Below are positions 46,893-58,799 of a stretch of DNA of 64,000 nt, piece after piece. Each line of letters starts with the position of its first letter. The stretch's first letter is position 1. Below the pieces are notes generated by a model. It was not told where the DNA came from. It worked only from the letters and a program-made list of their open reading frames with translations, and made no database searches. The position numbers were made by a program, and so were the translations under genes. The DNA is from Conoideocrella luteorostrata (Eukaryota; Ascomycota; Sordariomycetes; Hypocreales; Clavicipitaceae). The stretch spans positions 1 through 64,000 of the forward strand of contig JASWJB010000108.1 of the NCBI GenBank assembly GCA_032433595.1, given 5' to 3'.

Positions 46893-47885
46893 ATGGCCGG
46901 TGTACGAAGCTGCAATAGCTCGAGAAGCGAATATGCCCTGTGGCGGCAAGATCGCAAAAAGACAACTTTTGCCGAGTTGCCTCCTGAGCTTCGGCTCAAG
47001 ATCTGGTCTTGCGCTGTGGAACCTCGCGTTGTTGTCTTGGACGACTTGATTCAACAGAAGGGACCGTATCCGCTGCCAACGGTTACACAGCTAAACGCGG
47101 AAGCACGTACAGAGACTCGGCAGGGCTATGAACCGGTCGGAAACGGGTCCTGTTTTCATTTTTCCCGAGACATATTGGTTTGTGACCCCAATATCTCGGA
47201 CCACCGATCCAATATGCCCCTTGAGGATCTGGCGCTGCGCGTACAACGAATGGCATTCTGGGACTGCTTCCCAGACGATGGCCGTATAGACGGCCTCTAT
47301 CATTACTCGGCGTATCTTGCGGCATGCTACCCAAGCGGCCACTATGGCAAAATCGAGTTTGACAAGTTTTGGTTTCCAAACTTGCGGGACCTCTGGATCA
47401 TAAAAGTCGGCGAAGTAGACCGATCTTGGATGATTGGTGTGGATAAAGACATGCCGTACGAAGTCCGGCTGCAAAAGACGGCGCGACAGTTTCGGTACTG
47501 GGTTGACGAAGACATCATCGAAATTGCCACCCTCGATCTTAATGAACCAGAGACCAAGATGATCCTGCGGGAAGGCAGGTGTGGCAAAGCAGATTGCCAG
47601 CAGCTCAATCTCGGCCGGCAGCGAATGGTATCCAAGGTCGCCTTCATGGACGGCAAGTACAGCGCCGACGATGGCAATAACACGGCCCGCCAGTGGAAGC
47701 GCGTTCGACCTTGGTCTACTGCAGACGAGCATAGTAGCACAGAGACCGACACGTCTGCGAACCGCATGAGGTGGATCATAGTTGAGCGCATCCTCACATT
47801 TTCGTTGAGGTGGGACGAGTCCGAAGAGCTGGATGAGGAATCAACTAAGAATCGACGTGCCCGCCGTGGGAAGGACGCAGAATGA
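46893..47885 (+). CDS. 2EXR-domain protein
   Basis: Single exon, 330 aa. Residues 26-40 (FAELPPELRLKIW) are the F-x-x-L-P-x-E-x-R-x-x-I-W motif that names the 2EXR domain, a fungal-specific family usually found as large paralogue sets. Next are VVVLDD, then VTQLNAEARTETRQGYEPV, the second conserved stretch where a parental-residue motif (LLxVCRESR type) normally lies. Then the beta-rich C-terminal half of the family follows. The last 40 residues are acidic then basic (ESEELDEESTKNRRARRGK). Function of 2EXR proteins is unknown. They resemble F-box-like N-termini, but that is only a resemblance. Confidence 0.85.
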   Translation: MAGVRSCNSSRSEYALWRQDRKKTTFAELPPELRLKIWSCAVEPRVVVLDDLIQQKGPYPLPTVTQLNAEARTETRQGYEPVGNGSCFHFSRDILVCDPNISDHRSNMPLEDLALRVQRMAFWDCFPDDGRIDGLYHYSAYLAACYPSGHYGKIEFDKFWFPNLRDLWIIKVGEVDRSWMIGVDKDMPYEVRLQKTARQFRYWVDEDIIEIATLDLNEPETKMILREGRCGKADCQQLNLGRQRMVSKVAFMDGKYSADDGNNTARQWKRVRPWSTADEHSSTETDTSANRMRWIIVERILTFSLRWDESEELDEESTKNRRARRGKDAE

Positions 47886-48706
47886 GGAATGTCGCCCGCC
47901 GATGCATATTTACGCGGATGCAGCAAAAGTTGATGCCTTTATGTGCTCTGGTGCAGTGGTTGGCCGAGTCACAGTAGGCAGATTTTTGGCCAGAGGAAAT
48001 ATGAATATACTTGGAAGCATGTACACCGTTTTGCGCGTCGATGGACATTTAGGATGAGGCTGCCTCGTTTGCGGAAAGGAGGGCACGTCTTTTCTCTCTG
48101 TTTATTGTTTTAATTTTGATAACGTCGCGGAGATACGATACCTCATGTTACACCGACTCGAGCAGGTTTGGCATGTAAGAAATTGCCAGGAAAGCGGGCA
48201 CTAGAAGCATAGCATATTAGAACTGGTGACTCCAACTTAAGTCAAGATAGCATTGAATTAAATAATGTCGTCTAATTCTAATAACCCTCCCTTCGGTGAA
48301 CCGGACCGGGAGGGCATCTCACACGTGTCTAGACGCAGAGGCCAATTAGGTACTCTGTAGAAATGCATGGTGAGCTTTTTTTGTCCTCTCTCTTTTTCCC
48401 TTTTTTTTTCTTTCTTTTTCTTTTTGAGTGACATCAGATGCTGCTGTTACGGGATTAAATATGCAGTTGGTCAGCATGATGTCACGTAGCATATATTAGT
48501 TATTTATGGCAGCACCCAACCGATATTGATCATCACTCCATCCGACGTCTCGCAAGCTGTTACATAACCACAACAACTGAGACACACGTCCGTTAACACG
48601 AGCGCCGCTTCTTAGAACAAAGCCTGAAACAACCGTTGCCAGATTCCGTCAGAAAATCCTTCTACCGTGACTTGATCGGCGGGCCTCTGAAGTTGCATTT
48701 TAAAAT
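47886..48706. other. Intergenic region
   Basis: 820 bp without a recognisable gene. A long T/C-rich run (48378-48426) precedes the broken hemerythrin-like gene and may be part of its old promoter. Confidence 0.5.
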
Positions 48707-49595
48707 ATGGCTAGCAATACCAACCCAATGTACACAGACACACCCGTTGGCCTTGATTCCCACGCCAAAGTTCCAAACGGGCAAGGTTCGCATTGCGTTC
48801 CTACGTCCTAGAGCCTCTTCCTGACCTAACCTAGCCGTCATCTACACTCTAGGAAGACCCGCTCACTATCGAAGCTTCCCACATGGCTCTCAGCCACAAC
48901 GCCTTCGTCCGCGGTTTCAACAGCATCTATCAGCAGGCTCCTCGTCTACAAAATCCCACAGACAAGTCAGATTTTATCGGCTACTGTCAGGCCTGGGTCG
49001 AGTGCGTTAAGACCCATCATCACCATGAGGAGACAGAGCTCTTCCCCAGTATCTGGCTTGATAGAGTACGCAGTCCATGAGCATGCAATATTCTATAGCG
49101 GGATGGACCAAATGAAAGATTATCTCACTAAAAGGGGTGCCGATTTCTCTGCCTCCGAGCCGATTGCTATTATGGACTCATTTAAGGAGCCTCTACATAA
49201 TCATCTAAAGGCCGAACCGCCGGCCATTGTGGCCTTGGCCACGCACAGCACCAGGACAACCCTATAGATATCCTGGGGCTTGCGAATGCGGCTGGCATGT
49301 TTCGTTCTTTTTCCCTTCCTTGATGTTCCTACCTCATGCGGCATTGTATGGATCTAAATTAGATCATTTTCTAGGGAAGAAGCAAATCAGTTTCTCCTTC
49401 TTCCTGAACACCGGACCCATCTTCTTCTTAAATATGGAAACAGTCGACTTCGAAGGCGGTATGTGGAACGGTGTTTTCCCGCCTCTTCCTGGCGTAGCTA
49501 AAATCATCATAAACCGCCTTCTGCCCATGTGGCACCCCGGCCAATGGCGTTTTGCTAGCTGCACGCCCAATGTGATGTCAGGCTTGGATTTATAG
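48707..49595 (+). pseudogene. Hemerythrin-like (HHE) protein gene, frameshifted
   Basis: A start ATG at 48707 opens MASNTNPMYTDTPVGLDSH. A GTTCGC intron near 48786-48858 then restores the frame to DPLTIEASHMALSHNAFVRG. Iron-binding residues of the HHE family follow: HN in the first helix and H-H-H-H-E-E-T-E in the second. Near 49050-49060 the frame breaks; the continuing IEYAVHEHAIFYSGMDQMKDYL, including H-E-H and later HNHLKAE, is in another frame. A second break comes near 49265. The C-terminal block (DFEGGMWNGVFPP, MWHPGQWRFASC) is in a third frame and ends at 49595. Intron explanations for the breaks failed because no GT-AG pair of usable size fits. I call it a recent pseudogene, since the protein sequence is still close to the family. 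Confidence 0.75.
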
Positions 49596-50518
49596 CCAAC
49601 AGCCAGCCGGCGGTGGACGCATCGTACTTTCTGGATCCCCATGGAACTTGTAAATCAATATCGCACAAGAGCGGAATGCCCACTGTGGTGTATGACTCGT
49701 TCATCTATGTAGGTATATTCAAGCGTACGTGACTTGTTCGGGCCGTCTGTCGCGGGCCAGTGCCACACAGTCAAGCAATAGGTATCAGATCGCCTTTACA
49801 TAGCTCACGCCTCTACGGAGTACCTAATGACAACTTTAATTGATTCCCTCTGTGGCGCGACATATGATATCCAGCGGTTGCAGCTGACTTGCCTCCGTGG
49901 TGCCATGTACAAGCCAAATCTCCAAATAAGGTGTGCCAAGACCAGACCCTTCGCTGCCAACCCGAACGATTTACCTAAATAATATCTATCACAAAGCGGG
50001 CAGTATAAATTCTCAATGACGATTTCCTCTTCTACGGCGATACTCACTCAGACAATTTACGCGAGCATGTGCAGGTCCTGTCTCGGACTGAGCAGAGCCT
50101 GGGCAAACTAAGTGCACTGCCAAGAAGGTCTTTGCTTCCGGCCCAACAAACACCCTCAACAGGAAAGCATTTGGAATCAATGGTTTTTTTTTTTGAGGGG
50201 GTGGCTTACGAATACCCAGAACTGTACTCCGTAATGGACTTTCAATAGTGTTGGCTCGTCCTGCAAAGGGCGCACTCCATCATCGTACCACTCATTTACA
50301 GATCGTGGCGATGTCTGACATCATCGCTTGGGACGATAGACAGAGGTAGTGTTTAGTTGTCGCTGCTTACATTTTGGGCCATGATGTGTTTAAATGCGCC
50401 ATAGCCTATAATAATCAATCTGCCAATTGATAACCCATCTGGTTCTTTCATCTTTGAAATATAAAGAGGGAGAATCACAAATCAATTTATCTCCCCAAGC
50501 CCAGCCGACTAGTCAATC
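49596..50518. other. Intergenic region
   Basis: 920 bp with no gene I can support. TACGGAGTA-type motifs lie at about 49814-49823 and 50224-50232. Confidence 0.5.
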
Positions 50519-51487
50519 ATGGCTTCACATTCCCATTCCCGTTCCGGCAGCGCAGTTGACCGCACTGCTCTTACCCAAACGTTTCAATACGAAACCCCAA
50601 CGCACAGCTTCACCGTCAAGTGGTGCTCAATAGGAGACAAGACCTCCCCGCCGCTCATTTTCATCCACGGCACGCCATGGTCCTCTCGCGTATGGGTCCC
50701 CTATGCTCTCTCGCTGTCCCGCCGATTCCGGGTCTACCTATTCGACCGGCCGGGCTTTGGCGAATCGCCGCCAGAAAAGGACAAGGACAGAGACAACAAG
50801 CCCGGCAAGCACCACTCCAGCAAAGTCAGCGAATTTGATGCAGACCTCGCCAGACAGTCTGAGGTGTTCGCCGCGCTGTTCGAGTCCTGGCAAGAAACAG
50901 CAGCAGCAGCAGACCCGGACGCGCACCGGACTGCACCCCATGTGGTGGCGCACGACAATGCCGGCCTGATCAGTCTGCGAGCGTACCTCCTGCACGGGTG
51001 TCAATACGCCAGCCTGTGCCTCATGAATGTCGTTGCCCTGGGCCCGTTTGGCCAGTCTCTCTTCAAGGTTGTCGGAGAGGACCCCGGCCGTTTCAAGCAG
51101 CTCCCTGATATGGCTGTCCAGGGCATGCTGGAAGGGTATATTCGCAATGCTGCCTTCTCCGAATTGTCAAGCGAGACTATGCGCATTCTGAGGGAGCCGT
51201 GGACAAGAGAGGGCGGCAAGGAGGGATTCATTCGGGAGCTGTGCCAGGCTAATGTGCGGTCTGCGGAGGAGGTGGAGGGACGGTATGGTGAGGTGGGAGC
51301 CAGAATACCCGTCAAGGTCGTTTGGGGTGCGGAGGATAACTGGATTCCTGTCGAGACGGCTTGGAGGCTGGACAAGGCCCTGAATGCACGGGATGTCGTG
51401 GAGATTGAAGAGGCAGGCCATTTGGTCATGATTGATCAGCCGGGCCGAGTGGGAATAGAACTGGGAACATGGCTCTCGAGCGTATGA
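50519..51487 (+). CDS. Alpha/beta hydrolase with Asp nucleophile (dehalogenase/epoxide hydrolase type)
   Basis: Single exon, 322 aa. The fold is plain: PPLIFIHGTPWSSRVW (oxyanion side HGTPWSS), YLFDRPGFGES, and the nucleophile elbow V-A-H-D-N-A-G with Asp (about 147) where serine hydrolases have Ser. The acid lies in VVWGAEDNWIP and the catalytic His in EEAGHLVMIDQP. An Asp nucleophile is the mark of haloalkane dehalogenases and epoxide hydrolases. The usual HDWG is HDNAG here, losing the Trp that helps hold the leaving group in dehalogenases, so an epoxide- or ester-type activity is as likely. Residues about 84-100 form a charged, Lys/Asp-rich insertion. The gene converges on the MDR oxidoreductase at 51601, with stop codons only about 115 bp apart. 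Confidence 0.87.
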   Translation: MASHSHSRSGSAVDRTALTQTFQYETPTHSFTVKWCSIGDKTSPPLIFIHGTPWSSRVWVPYALSLSRRFRVYLFDRPGFGESPPEKDKDRDNKPGKHHSSKVSEFDADLARQSEVFAALFESWQETAAAADPDAHRTAPHVVAHDNAGLISLRAYLLHGCQYASLCLMNVVALGPFGQSLFKVVGEDPGRFKQLPDMAVQGMLEGYIRNAAFSELSSETMRILREPWTREGGKEGFIRELCQANVRSAEEVEGRYGEVGARIPVKVVWGAEDNWIPVETAWRLDKALNARDVVEIEEAGHLVMIDQPGRVGIELGTWLSSV

Positions 51488-51600
51488 GCTATATATATAT
51501 ATATATAAATATAAAAGTGTATTTGTGATTCAGATAGCAGGCGGAATACACTAAAAAGAAAGAGAAAATAAAAAATCTCCAATTACCTATATACAATGGA

Positions 51601-52262
51601 TTACACAGAGAGCACTACCTTCCCGATTTGCCTCCCTTCCCAAACCACCTGGATCGCCTCATCTGCCGCTGAGAACGGCATCACCCTGTCAATAATATCA
51701 TCCAGCTGTGTCTGATCCGCCGCCAAGGCCTCACACAAGTCCTCCATGTCGAACTTGGTCCCGGCATTGATGCCACTACGCCAGAAACCGCACATGTCAG
51801 CTCGTTCTTCTCATTTCGATAAAATCGGAAGCGTCTCGCAAGTCGCCACCCCTAGATGGAAGCGATTGTATACTCACCGCAGCACCACCCGTCTATCAAT
51901 AATAGTAGGAATCAATTCCTTCAGGTTCTTTGAATCTTGGCCTCCCAAGTATCCCACTTGGCTGACCACTCCACCTCTCCGAGTGCACTTCATGCTCTGC
52001 ACCACAGACGAAGCACCGCCGTTCTCTACCACAATATCCACTCCAACCCCATGGGTGAGTCGCATGACCTCCTCATGCCAGTCGGGCTTGGTGTAATTGA
52101 CCGTTAGGATCGGAGGGTCCTGGTACCGCTTTTGCACTTGTGCTAGCTTCGCATCACTGGATGATGAGAGAACGACCCTCGCCCCGGCCGCTCTGGCGAT
52201 TTTAACGGCAAAAAGAGCAACGCCTCCGGTTCCTTAGGCACCAGTCAATAAACAGTCAGTAA

Positions 52263-52310
<48 letters not shown>

Positions 52311-52897
52311 ATATCTCGCCCCCATCTAAGCCACCAGCCCGATTCCCATGTAAACATCAAGTACATACCTTGGACAAGGACCGTCTTTCCAGGACTCACC
52401 CCCTTCACAGCAGACCAGGCCGTCGTCCCAGCACAAGGAATCGTCGCTGCTCCGACCCAGTCCAAATGCCCAGGCAACTTCACCAGAAGGGCCTCGTCAA
52501 AAACAATATGATCGGCCATCACGCCATCCTCATCAGCCGCAAGCCAAGACCTCCCCGTCTCGCGGCCGGTAATGAGCTGCGTGTCCGTAATGGGTGCTAC
52601 ACGATCCCCGACTTTGATGCTCCTCACCTTCTCTCCTACGTCGATGACCTCCCCGGCTGCGTCGTTGCCGAGAATGCCGTGCGGCAGGACGGGCCACGGG
52701 TTGCCGCCGTGCGCGATGTTTGCATCGCGATAGTTGAGCGACACAGCATGAATTTTGACCAGCGCTGAAGTTGGGTCCAGAGGAAGTGGTAGGGCTTCCC
52801 TGATGAGCTTTACTTTCGGTGTGTTGGGCCGGTAGTCGTCGGTGCGGCGCCACGCTTGTCTGTGTGTGGTGGTGGTGGTGGTGGGCTGGCTTGACAT
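51601..52897 (-). CDS. Zinc-independent MDR oxidoreductase (quinone-reductase/alcohol-dehydrogenase-like)
   Basis: Exons 52369-52897, 51878-52232 and 51601-51775, giving 352 aa; the third exon restores the frame as VVLRGINAGTKFD. The N-terminal GroES-like domain shows ALVKIHAVSLNYRDANIAHGG and GILGNDAAGEVIDVGEKV. The NYRD pattern and the lack of the usual Cys/His ligands and of a four-Cys lobe place it among zinc-independent MDR enzymes. The Rossmann segment is GTGGVALFAVKIARAAGA, right after intron 1. It should reduce or oxidise small carbonyls or quinones with NAD(P)H; substrate unknown. Intron 1 contains a CT run of about 42 bp (52266-52307), so intron length may vary between strains. It faces the hydrolase at 50519 tail to tail. 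Confidence 0.9.
52266..52307 (+). repeat. CT dinucleotide microsatellite within an intron
   Basis: Uninterrupted CT repeat inside intron 1 of the MDR gene (GA on the coding strand). Confidence 0.95.
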
Positions 52898-53416
52898 TTT
52901 CGGGTGGATGAGGGGTTCAAAGTGTGATTAATGGATGTGTTGAAAGTCCAGCATAAGTTTTGTTTATAAGGAAAATTATTAAATTTGATGGAGTCGGCGG
53001 TGGTAGTGTTGGTGCTGGTCTTGATTCTTTTGCTATATGTAACTAATTTATGTATTGCTTTGGGCATTAATAATGATCTTGCGGGGTAATACCAACTGAT
53101 TATGACTGATTGCTTTTGATTTCAAATATTGGCGCAGATCTCCCGACGCCCTTTAATCAACAACTAAGCTGGACAATGGGCGGAGGGTTGTCTATTCGAC
53201 AGAAACTGTATTTGATTACTTCTCCCTGCATGATTCCGATCACTGGTGATCTATAAACAAGAGCCTGACCGAAGATACATCCATAAAAAAACAAATTAGT
53301 GATATAAACATTACACATACAAATCTCAGCGCCGAGGGCCGTTCATGTGCAGCCAATACGCCTCTTTGATAGTACACACGCTAATTGATTAGCATTAAGC
53401 ACGCCGGGTCTCAGTC
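52898..53416. other. Promoter side of the MDR gene and 3' end of the WDR59-like gene
   Basis: 520 bp, AT-rich. The MDR leader includes TTATAAGGAAAA on the plus strand near 52964. No gene is visible. Confidence 0.5.
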
Positions 53417-56400
53417 TTAACCACCTCTCCTACTAGTTCGACGTAAACTCGACGTGCGAGACCATGCTCCTGCTTTCTTCAACCGCCCGAAACTCAAAGC
53501 TGCCGGTGACTGTGGCACCGTGAGCCCACCCTGTTCCTGGCTCGGAATATTAAGCTCAATGCGCTCCCAGTCTCCTCTTCCCCTGGCAAACTTATCATCA
53601 TCACTACCGTCCATCGCCGCAGGTGGTAGTATCGGCAACTTGGGCGGCGGTTTGTTTTGTCCCTTCATCATGGCACCGCGCAGTGCAGCCCATGATTCGA
53701 CCTGTCCGTTGAGAACCTCTTCGGCACAGTTGCACTCATCGCCTGCAGGACAGAATATTTCGCCAGCCGCATGCCACTCGGCGAGACATGCTTCATGGCT
53801 AGCACAACCGCAGGACAGACAAGGTGGGAACAACGCATCAACAGGTTCAAGGCAGTAGACACATCGAAGCTGTGGCTGCATGCGATGGCATCTGTCACAA
53901 GTTCCCACTGCGCCGCCAATGTTGTGGTGCGAGGACGTGTAGCGGGCGGGTTCAAGCTGAGTCTCATGGAGGCGACAGATACCTGTAACATCCAGACCAC
54001 GTCCGGAAGCTATCAGACTATGGAGCTGGTCTTTCTTGCCCATTATAATTGGAGACGAGCCAGTCTTATGATGACCAGTAGTGCCGCTAGCCCCATCCCG
54101 CAGCGTCGTCGATTCGTGAAAGCTGCCGTCCGTTATGGCTACGGCTGTATCTTCTCGAAGAACGTTGAACTTCAGGACTTCCAGTCGTGACAGAGGTTGA
54201 TCCCACATCTGTAGCATTTCTGCATAGGCATAGCGATACTTTGCGTAAAGGCTAGATCGGTTGGAGTCCAGTAAAGGAGAGCTTAGCCACCCGTCATCGT
54301 CGAAAATTGATTGATCTGCCTGGATGACATTCACAGACGTTGGAACCAGGGGCAATATCTCATCTCGCCGGTAGTCTTCTTCAGATAACGATGTTCTCCC
54401 ACCACCAGAGTCGCCCGAGGCATTTGCTAACCCTTGGGTAGAAGTTCCCGAGTTGCTTACAGCCGGAACGAGACTGCTCATGATGTACTCGGCAGGGCTA
54501 GGTCTCTTCCGACCTGTGTTTGGTGGTGACGACGAACCGCCGGCTCCGCCGCTGCCTCCGCCGCCAAAGGACTTGGAGAGGTTTGCTGTAAAGGCCGAGG
54601 CAAGTCCACTGTTGCCTCGCAAAATCCCTCGGTTTGTAGGCGATCTAGATATTGGCGGCGGCGGCGGCTCTGTTTCTCCAAGTGTGGCTTGAGATTTGAG
54701 AGGCGGCGTTTCGCCGCACGAGTAAGAATTATTTCCAGGGTCGCCACTCCAGAGGAATTCATCCGACGCATGGGAGCCTGGATAGTGTACGGGAGTATGA
54801 AGTGTTCCAGGGGTAGTCGCCGCTGAGTTTGTGTGACTTTGATTGTAAGCACTCCATTTCCACGCCGAAGCATCCGTAGGGAAATAATCCAAGGAGAATG
54901 AAGGGGCTTTTAAAGGAAGTGGCGTCTCCTGTTTCCGCAACTGTGACTCCGTATAAGCAACACCGTCGTCAGTATATGGCTCATTGAAAACACAAGACAG
55001 CATTGCGAGCATTTGAATATCCGCAAGTCTCTCAAAGTGATCAAAAAGATCCAGAATGAACTCCTTAGCAAGGGGATGCTGGCCCCATTTGACTCTGCCC
55101 CGAAGGCCTGTATGGTTAGCAGTGGTAGGAGTAGTAGTCGACGAATGCTCTGTTCGTTGGCCAGGGCTTCTTGCGCTTTTGGACACCACATCTCGTGCAA
55201 TAACCAAAATCGACGATTGGCTATGTTCACGACTCAATACTTCCAAAGGTATTCCTTTAGTCAGTAGTAGCGCCAAATAGCGCCAAACATCCACCAAGTC
55301 AGTGTTGCCGTATTTTTCGGCGACTCGAGCATTGTGTTCACAGACATCTGCCCCATCACCAAATATCGCATACTCTTCAGCAAATTCTCTCTTTGACGGT
55401 AGATCAACCCGGAGGTCATGGATGGCTATCAGATTCCGAGGGCGTCCGAACCGGCGTCGGCTTGTGCCCGTCCCAGTCCCGGTTCCCGCACCTGTGCCGC
55501 CTCCACTTGATCGCACAGACCGGTCTTCACTCCAAGTCTTCCGAAGTTGTCTACTTGAGCTGTACCACAGACTCATCTTGTGAATTGAGGTCGATTCGGA
55601 CCCACTCGAAGATGACGATGACAGATCGCTTTCGGATTCGTCTGTCTGGTCGTCTGTGGCAGACGCTTCATCAGTTGCATATTTCTGCTTTGACGGCAGG
55701 TCATATGTGAGACGACCAAATCCCGCAAAGAACGGTTCTCCCTTGGAACGCTCTTTGCTATAGAGTTCAGCAGAGGTAGAGAACAACGCTCGGGCCTTTT
55801 CCTCCTTCGAGGGGAAAAAGCATACTAGTCGGCCATCTGGTGAAAAGCGAGCACCACAAGTCCTCGGAGGAGGTGGGATATTACGGTGAGGCAACGGAGC
55901 GAGTGTAGTGTCCGCATCAGCAGGAGGAAGCTCCTGGGACATTGAAGCAGAACCACCTGCGGGAATGTCCTCGTCTTCTTCGCTGGAACTTTCATCTGCA
56001 AGGCCGTCGAGGTCGTCATCCAGATCTCGAACATTCTTAAAGAACGTAGTGCTAGACTCCAGATCGACTTCACCAAGTAGATAAGTAAAAGTTACCTCCA
56101 GGCAATTTTGTTTCCGTTGTAAGAACTGGTCAGCGAGTAGGTGCACCTCCCTCATAATCTTCTTGTGTGTGTCTTCGGGCATGAAAGATGTTTTCTCAAT
56201 CAGAAATTTTGGCGCCTTGAGCTTGGGATAGTCGGAAGGTATGTCGATTTTGACTTTGACAAAGATAGGTTCCCCGTCGTATCCCCATGGGCCCGTGAGA
56301 GACGCATTCAGAGTCAAGCTGTCCATGTCGATATTGTCCCACTTCACTTTGGGAATCTGGGTGCTGACACGGAGCAGTTCTTCTTGGATGGTATCAGGTT

Positions 56401-57957
56401 GGCCCCATTCATCATCAGGATAGTTGTGGACCAGAAGACTATGGTCTTTGGAAGCGTGGCGCCTGAGATGATCGGCTGAAGGCTTTCTTTTCGTCATGGT
56501 GATGCCCTTCATCCATCCGAGCTGAGTTTGACTCCTGTCGATATCCTTGCCAGAGTCAACCTTGGCTTTCATTGAAGGTCCACGCCAGGCAGGTCGGAGA
56601 TTGCGGTTCATGTGTCCGCCAGACCGTACTCCTACTGTAAGAGCATTTTGCTTGTACTGCGCGAGTCCCATGCTTGATCTGTGATCGCTCATTGTGCCGG
56701 TTTTACGATCACGGCTGGAGCTATCACCGACGGCTCGGAAGGTTTTGTACGCCGCGCCTTGTCTGGTCAAACTTAACCCCTTTCTTGCTGGTCCATCCTT
56801 GGCGTGCCCAACAGCGGAATATATATTTGCATCGAGGCAATGCAACCTCAGTTCATTATCAGTGCCCCAAGATACCAGCTGAAAATCACGCTGATCCATG
56901 TTATCATCCGATATGCCGCCGCGACTCCTCCACAGGAACTCCTTCGCTTTGTGATCTCTGTGTCCCGAGAACACAGCGACAGGATTGGGGGCGACTTCGA
57001 CTGGCGAGTCTTCCGACCACAGTCTGTCGTAAAGGTACAAGTCACCGGGCTCATGTTGAGGCATAGCGAGCAATCCCCAACCAAATGGAGTGTGACGAGC
57101 TCTCCAGACGGGGAAGTCAGTGCGGATAACATGTTCCAGCTGATCACCATCACCTCTTGCATAGTCCCAAAATCTGATTGTTTTGTCCAGTGAGCATGTA
57201 ACAATTCCGGTGCTACGAGTGCGGTTCCAGTCTATTCCATAAATTTTGGAAGTATGGGCGCTGATCGATTTGATAGGCTCGGAAGCTTTCCGGTCATCCC
57301 ATATATGTAGAAACCGATCGTGAGCAGAGGCCACAATGTGAGGATCTTGACGGTTAAACTTCACCTGCGTCGCTCCGGCAAACCAATCACAGAATGTAAG
57401 GGCAGGCTGCCTGGGCCGTCGCAAGTCCCACCGATGAACATAGCCATCCACAGAGCATGTCGCAAGCATATCCGGGTGGTGGGCCGAGAAATTAACATCG
57501 GTAATGGCGCGGCTGTGGCCATGAAGCGAGTGCTCTATTGCACCGGAACTTGAGTCTTCTCTTAGGTTGAGGTTCCATACCAAGGCGCGATGGTTAGCAG
57601 TAGACACCACCCAGTAGTCTCGAGAGGCAAATGGAGACCACTGGACATCACAGACCAGCCACGGAAGCCCAGGGCTTTTCAGTCGCCGAGGCGGATTATA
57701 TGGCGAGTCCAGGTCAATAATGGCCAATCCGTCCGGACTTGATGTCATGCATTAGCATAAAAAAGCAGCAAGCCATGCGGATGAAGGATAACTTACGACG
57801 CAAGCGCGATATCGCGACCAGACGGAGATATCGTTGCTGATCCCACGAGACCATCCACATGAATAGAGCCATCTGAATCAAAGCTCTCACTATCGTACGC
57901 GGACTTGATGATCCTGCCCTTCCTAGGCGACTCGGATCGCTGGACGAACGACGGCAT
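53417..57957 (-). CDS. WDR59: WDR59-type subunit of the SEA/GATOR2 complex
   Basis: Exon 1 57797-57957 and exon 2 53417-57737, joined in phase 2, giving 1493 aa. A WD40 propeller fills about residues 35-370, with repeats such as GHSRAITDVNFSAHHPDMLATCS, VHRWDLRRP, FLHIWDDRK and TIRFWDY. An RWD domain follows (about 505-620; PKVKWDNIDM, YDGEPIFVKVKIDIPSDYP). The middle is long, Ser/Pro/Gly-rich and acidic. The C-terminus has a Cys/His zinc module (about 1338-1395) starting CDRCHRMQPQLRCVYC and ending CPAGDECNC. WD40-RWD-zinc is the WDR59 (human) / Mtc5-Sea3 (yeast) layout. The complex sits on the vacuole or lysosome and tunes TORC1 in response to amino acids. Exon 1 encodes MPSFVQRSESPRKGRIIKSAYDS up to the first propeller strand. 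Confidence 0.92.
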
Positions 57958-58799
57958 TATAGCTATTGGTCACGTCCGACAGGACTTGCTACAGAGTTCA
58001 TGTCGTGGCTCATGTGAGCTTTGTAGGTTGGCATGCGATGCCCTTCAAGCTAGGAAGCCGAATAAGCCGAAATCCTTGGCAGCATGCTCAGGTCTGGCAT
58101 CCACGGCGTCCTTTGGCGATGTCGCTGTGGCGGAAAGAGCAAGGTTGATGAACGTTGAAGTCGGCTGAAGCTATCCAGTGAACTGTTGGAGGGTACAAGG
58201 GGTGTGAGTGAACTGAGGTCACGCATGCAGGTATCCCATCCGCAAGGGTTATGTGGTGGAGTACATGCAGAAGAACTACAGATCCCAATGCGAGTGACTG
58301 GCATAGCTTGCACGGGTAACGTTAGCCGACTTGGAGATGGCGTAGTTATGCCATGATGAGTAGGCAAAAGAGCAAGAAAATAGAAAACAGGAAGCTCTCA
58401 ATGATTCTTTAGTCTTTTTCTTCTTCCACCAGGCCAGGCCAGTCCGGCACCCTGTGGCGCCTTGCAGTTAATCAATTGGTACCAGACGAACGCCAGTTCG
58501 CCATCGACACCGCTGTCACTGCTGGAACCTTCAGGGGACCCTCCTCTCTCAGCCCCTCGTCCCAACGCAGCCCTCAGTGCAGAGCTGTCGCATGCCACAT
58601 GCATGTCGCAATGCCCCGCCTCAAATATCCATGTCCTTGCACCCTTCTACCCTTCCCTCAACGTTTGCGAGTCGACAAGTTGCGGTAACAAGATTCGTTC
58701 AGAGATACATCCCTTTCTCAAGTCTCGTGCCCTTGGATTGCTCTTCTCTTCAGACAAGATATCCGAGGTTTCATTCGGTCGCCTACGGCAACAGTCAAA
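57958..58799. promoter_or_regulatory. Divergent promoter between WDR59-like gene and UBC13
   Basis: 840 bp separate two divergent starts. Several short frames are not convincing genes. The UBC13 side (from about 58560) is pyrimidine-rich. A shared promoter is likely but no specific elements can be assigned. Confidence 0.5.

Noticed and set aside
47091..47926. Two long minus-strand frames
   Set aside because: Shadows of the 2EXR gene, which has the family motif on the plus strand.
49058..49073. Mini-intron that would repair the hemerythrin-like frame
   Set aside because: About 16 nt, far too short to be spliced.
44..53000. Secondary-metabolite cluster in the accessory region
   Set aside because: Hydrolases and an MDR enzyme are present between 44 and 53 kb, but no PKS, NRPS, terpene synthase or P450 backbone gene is seen.
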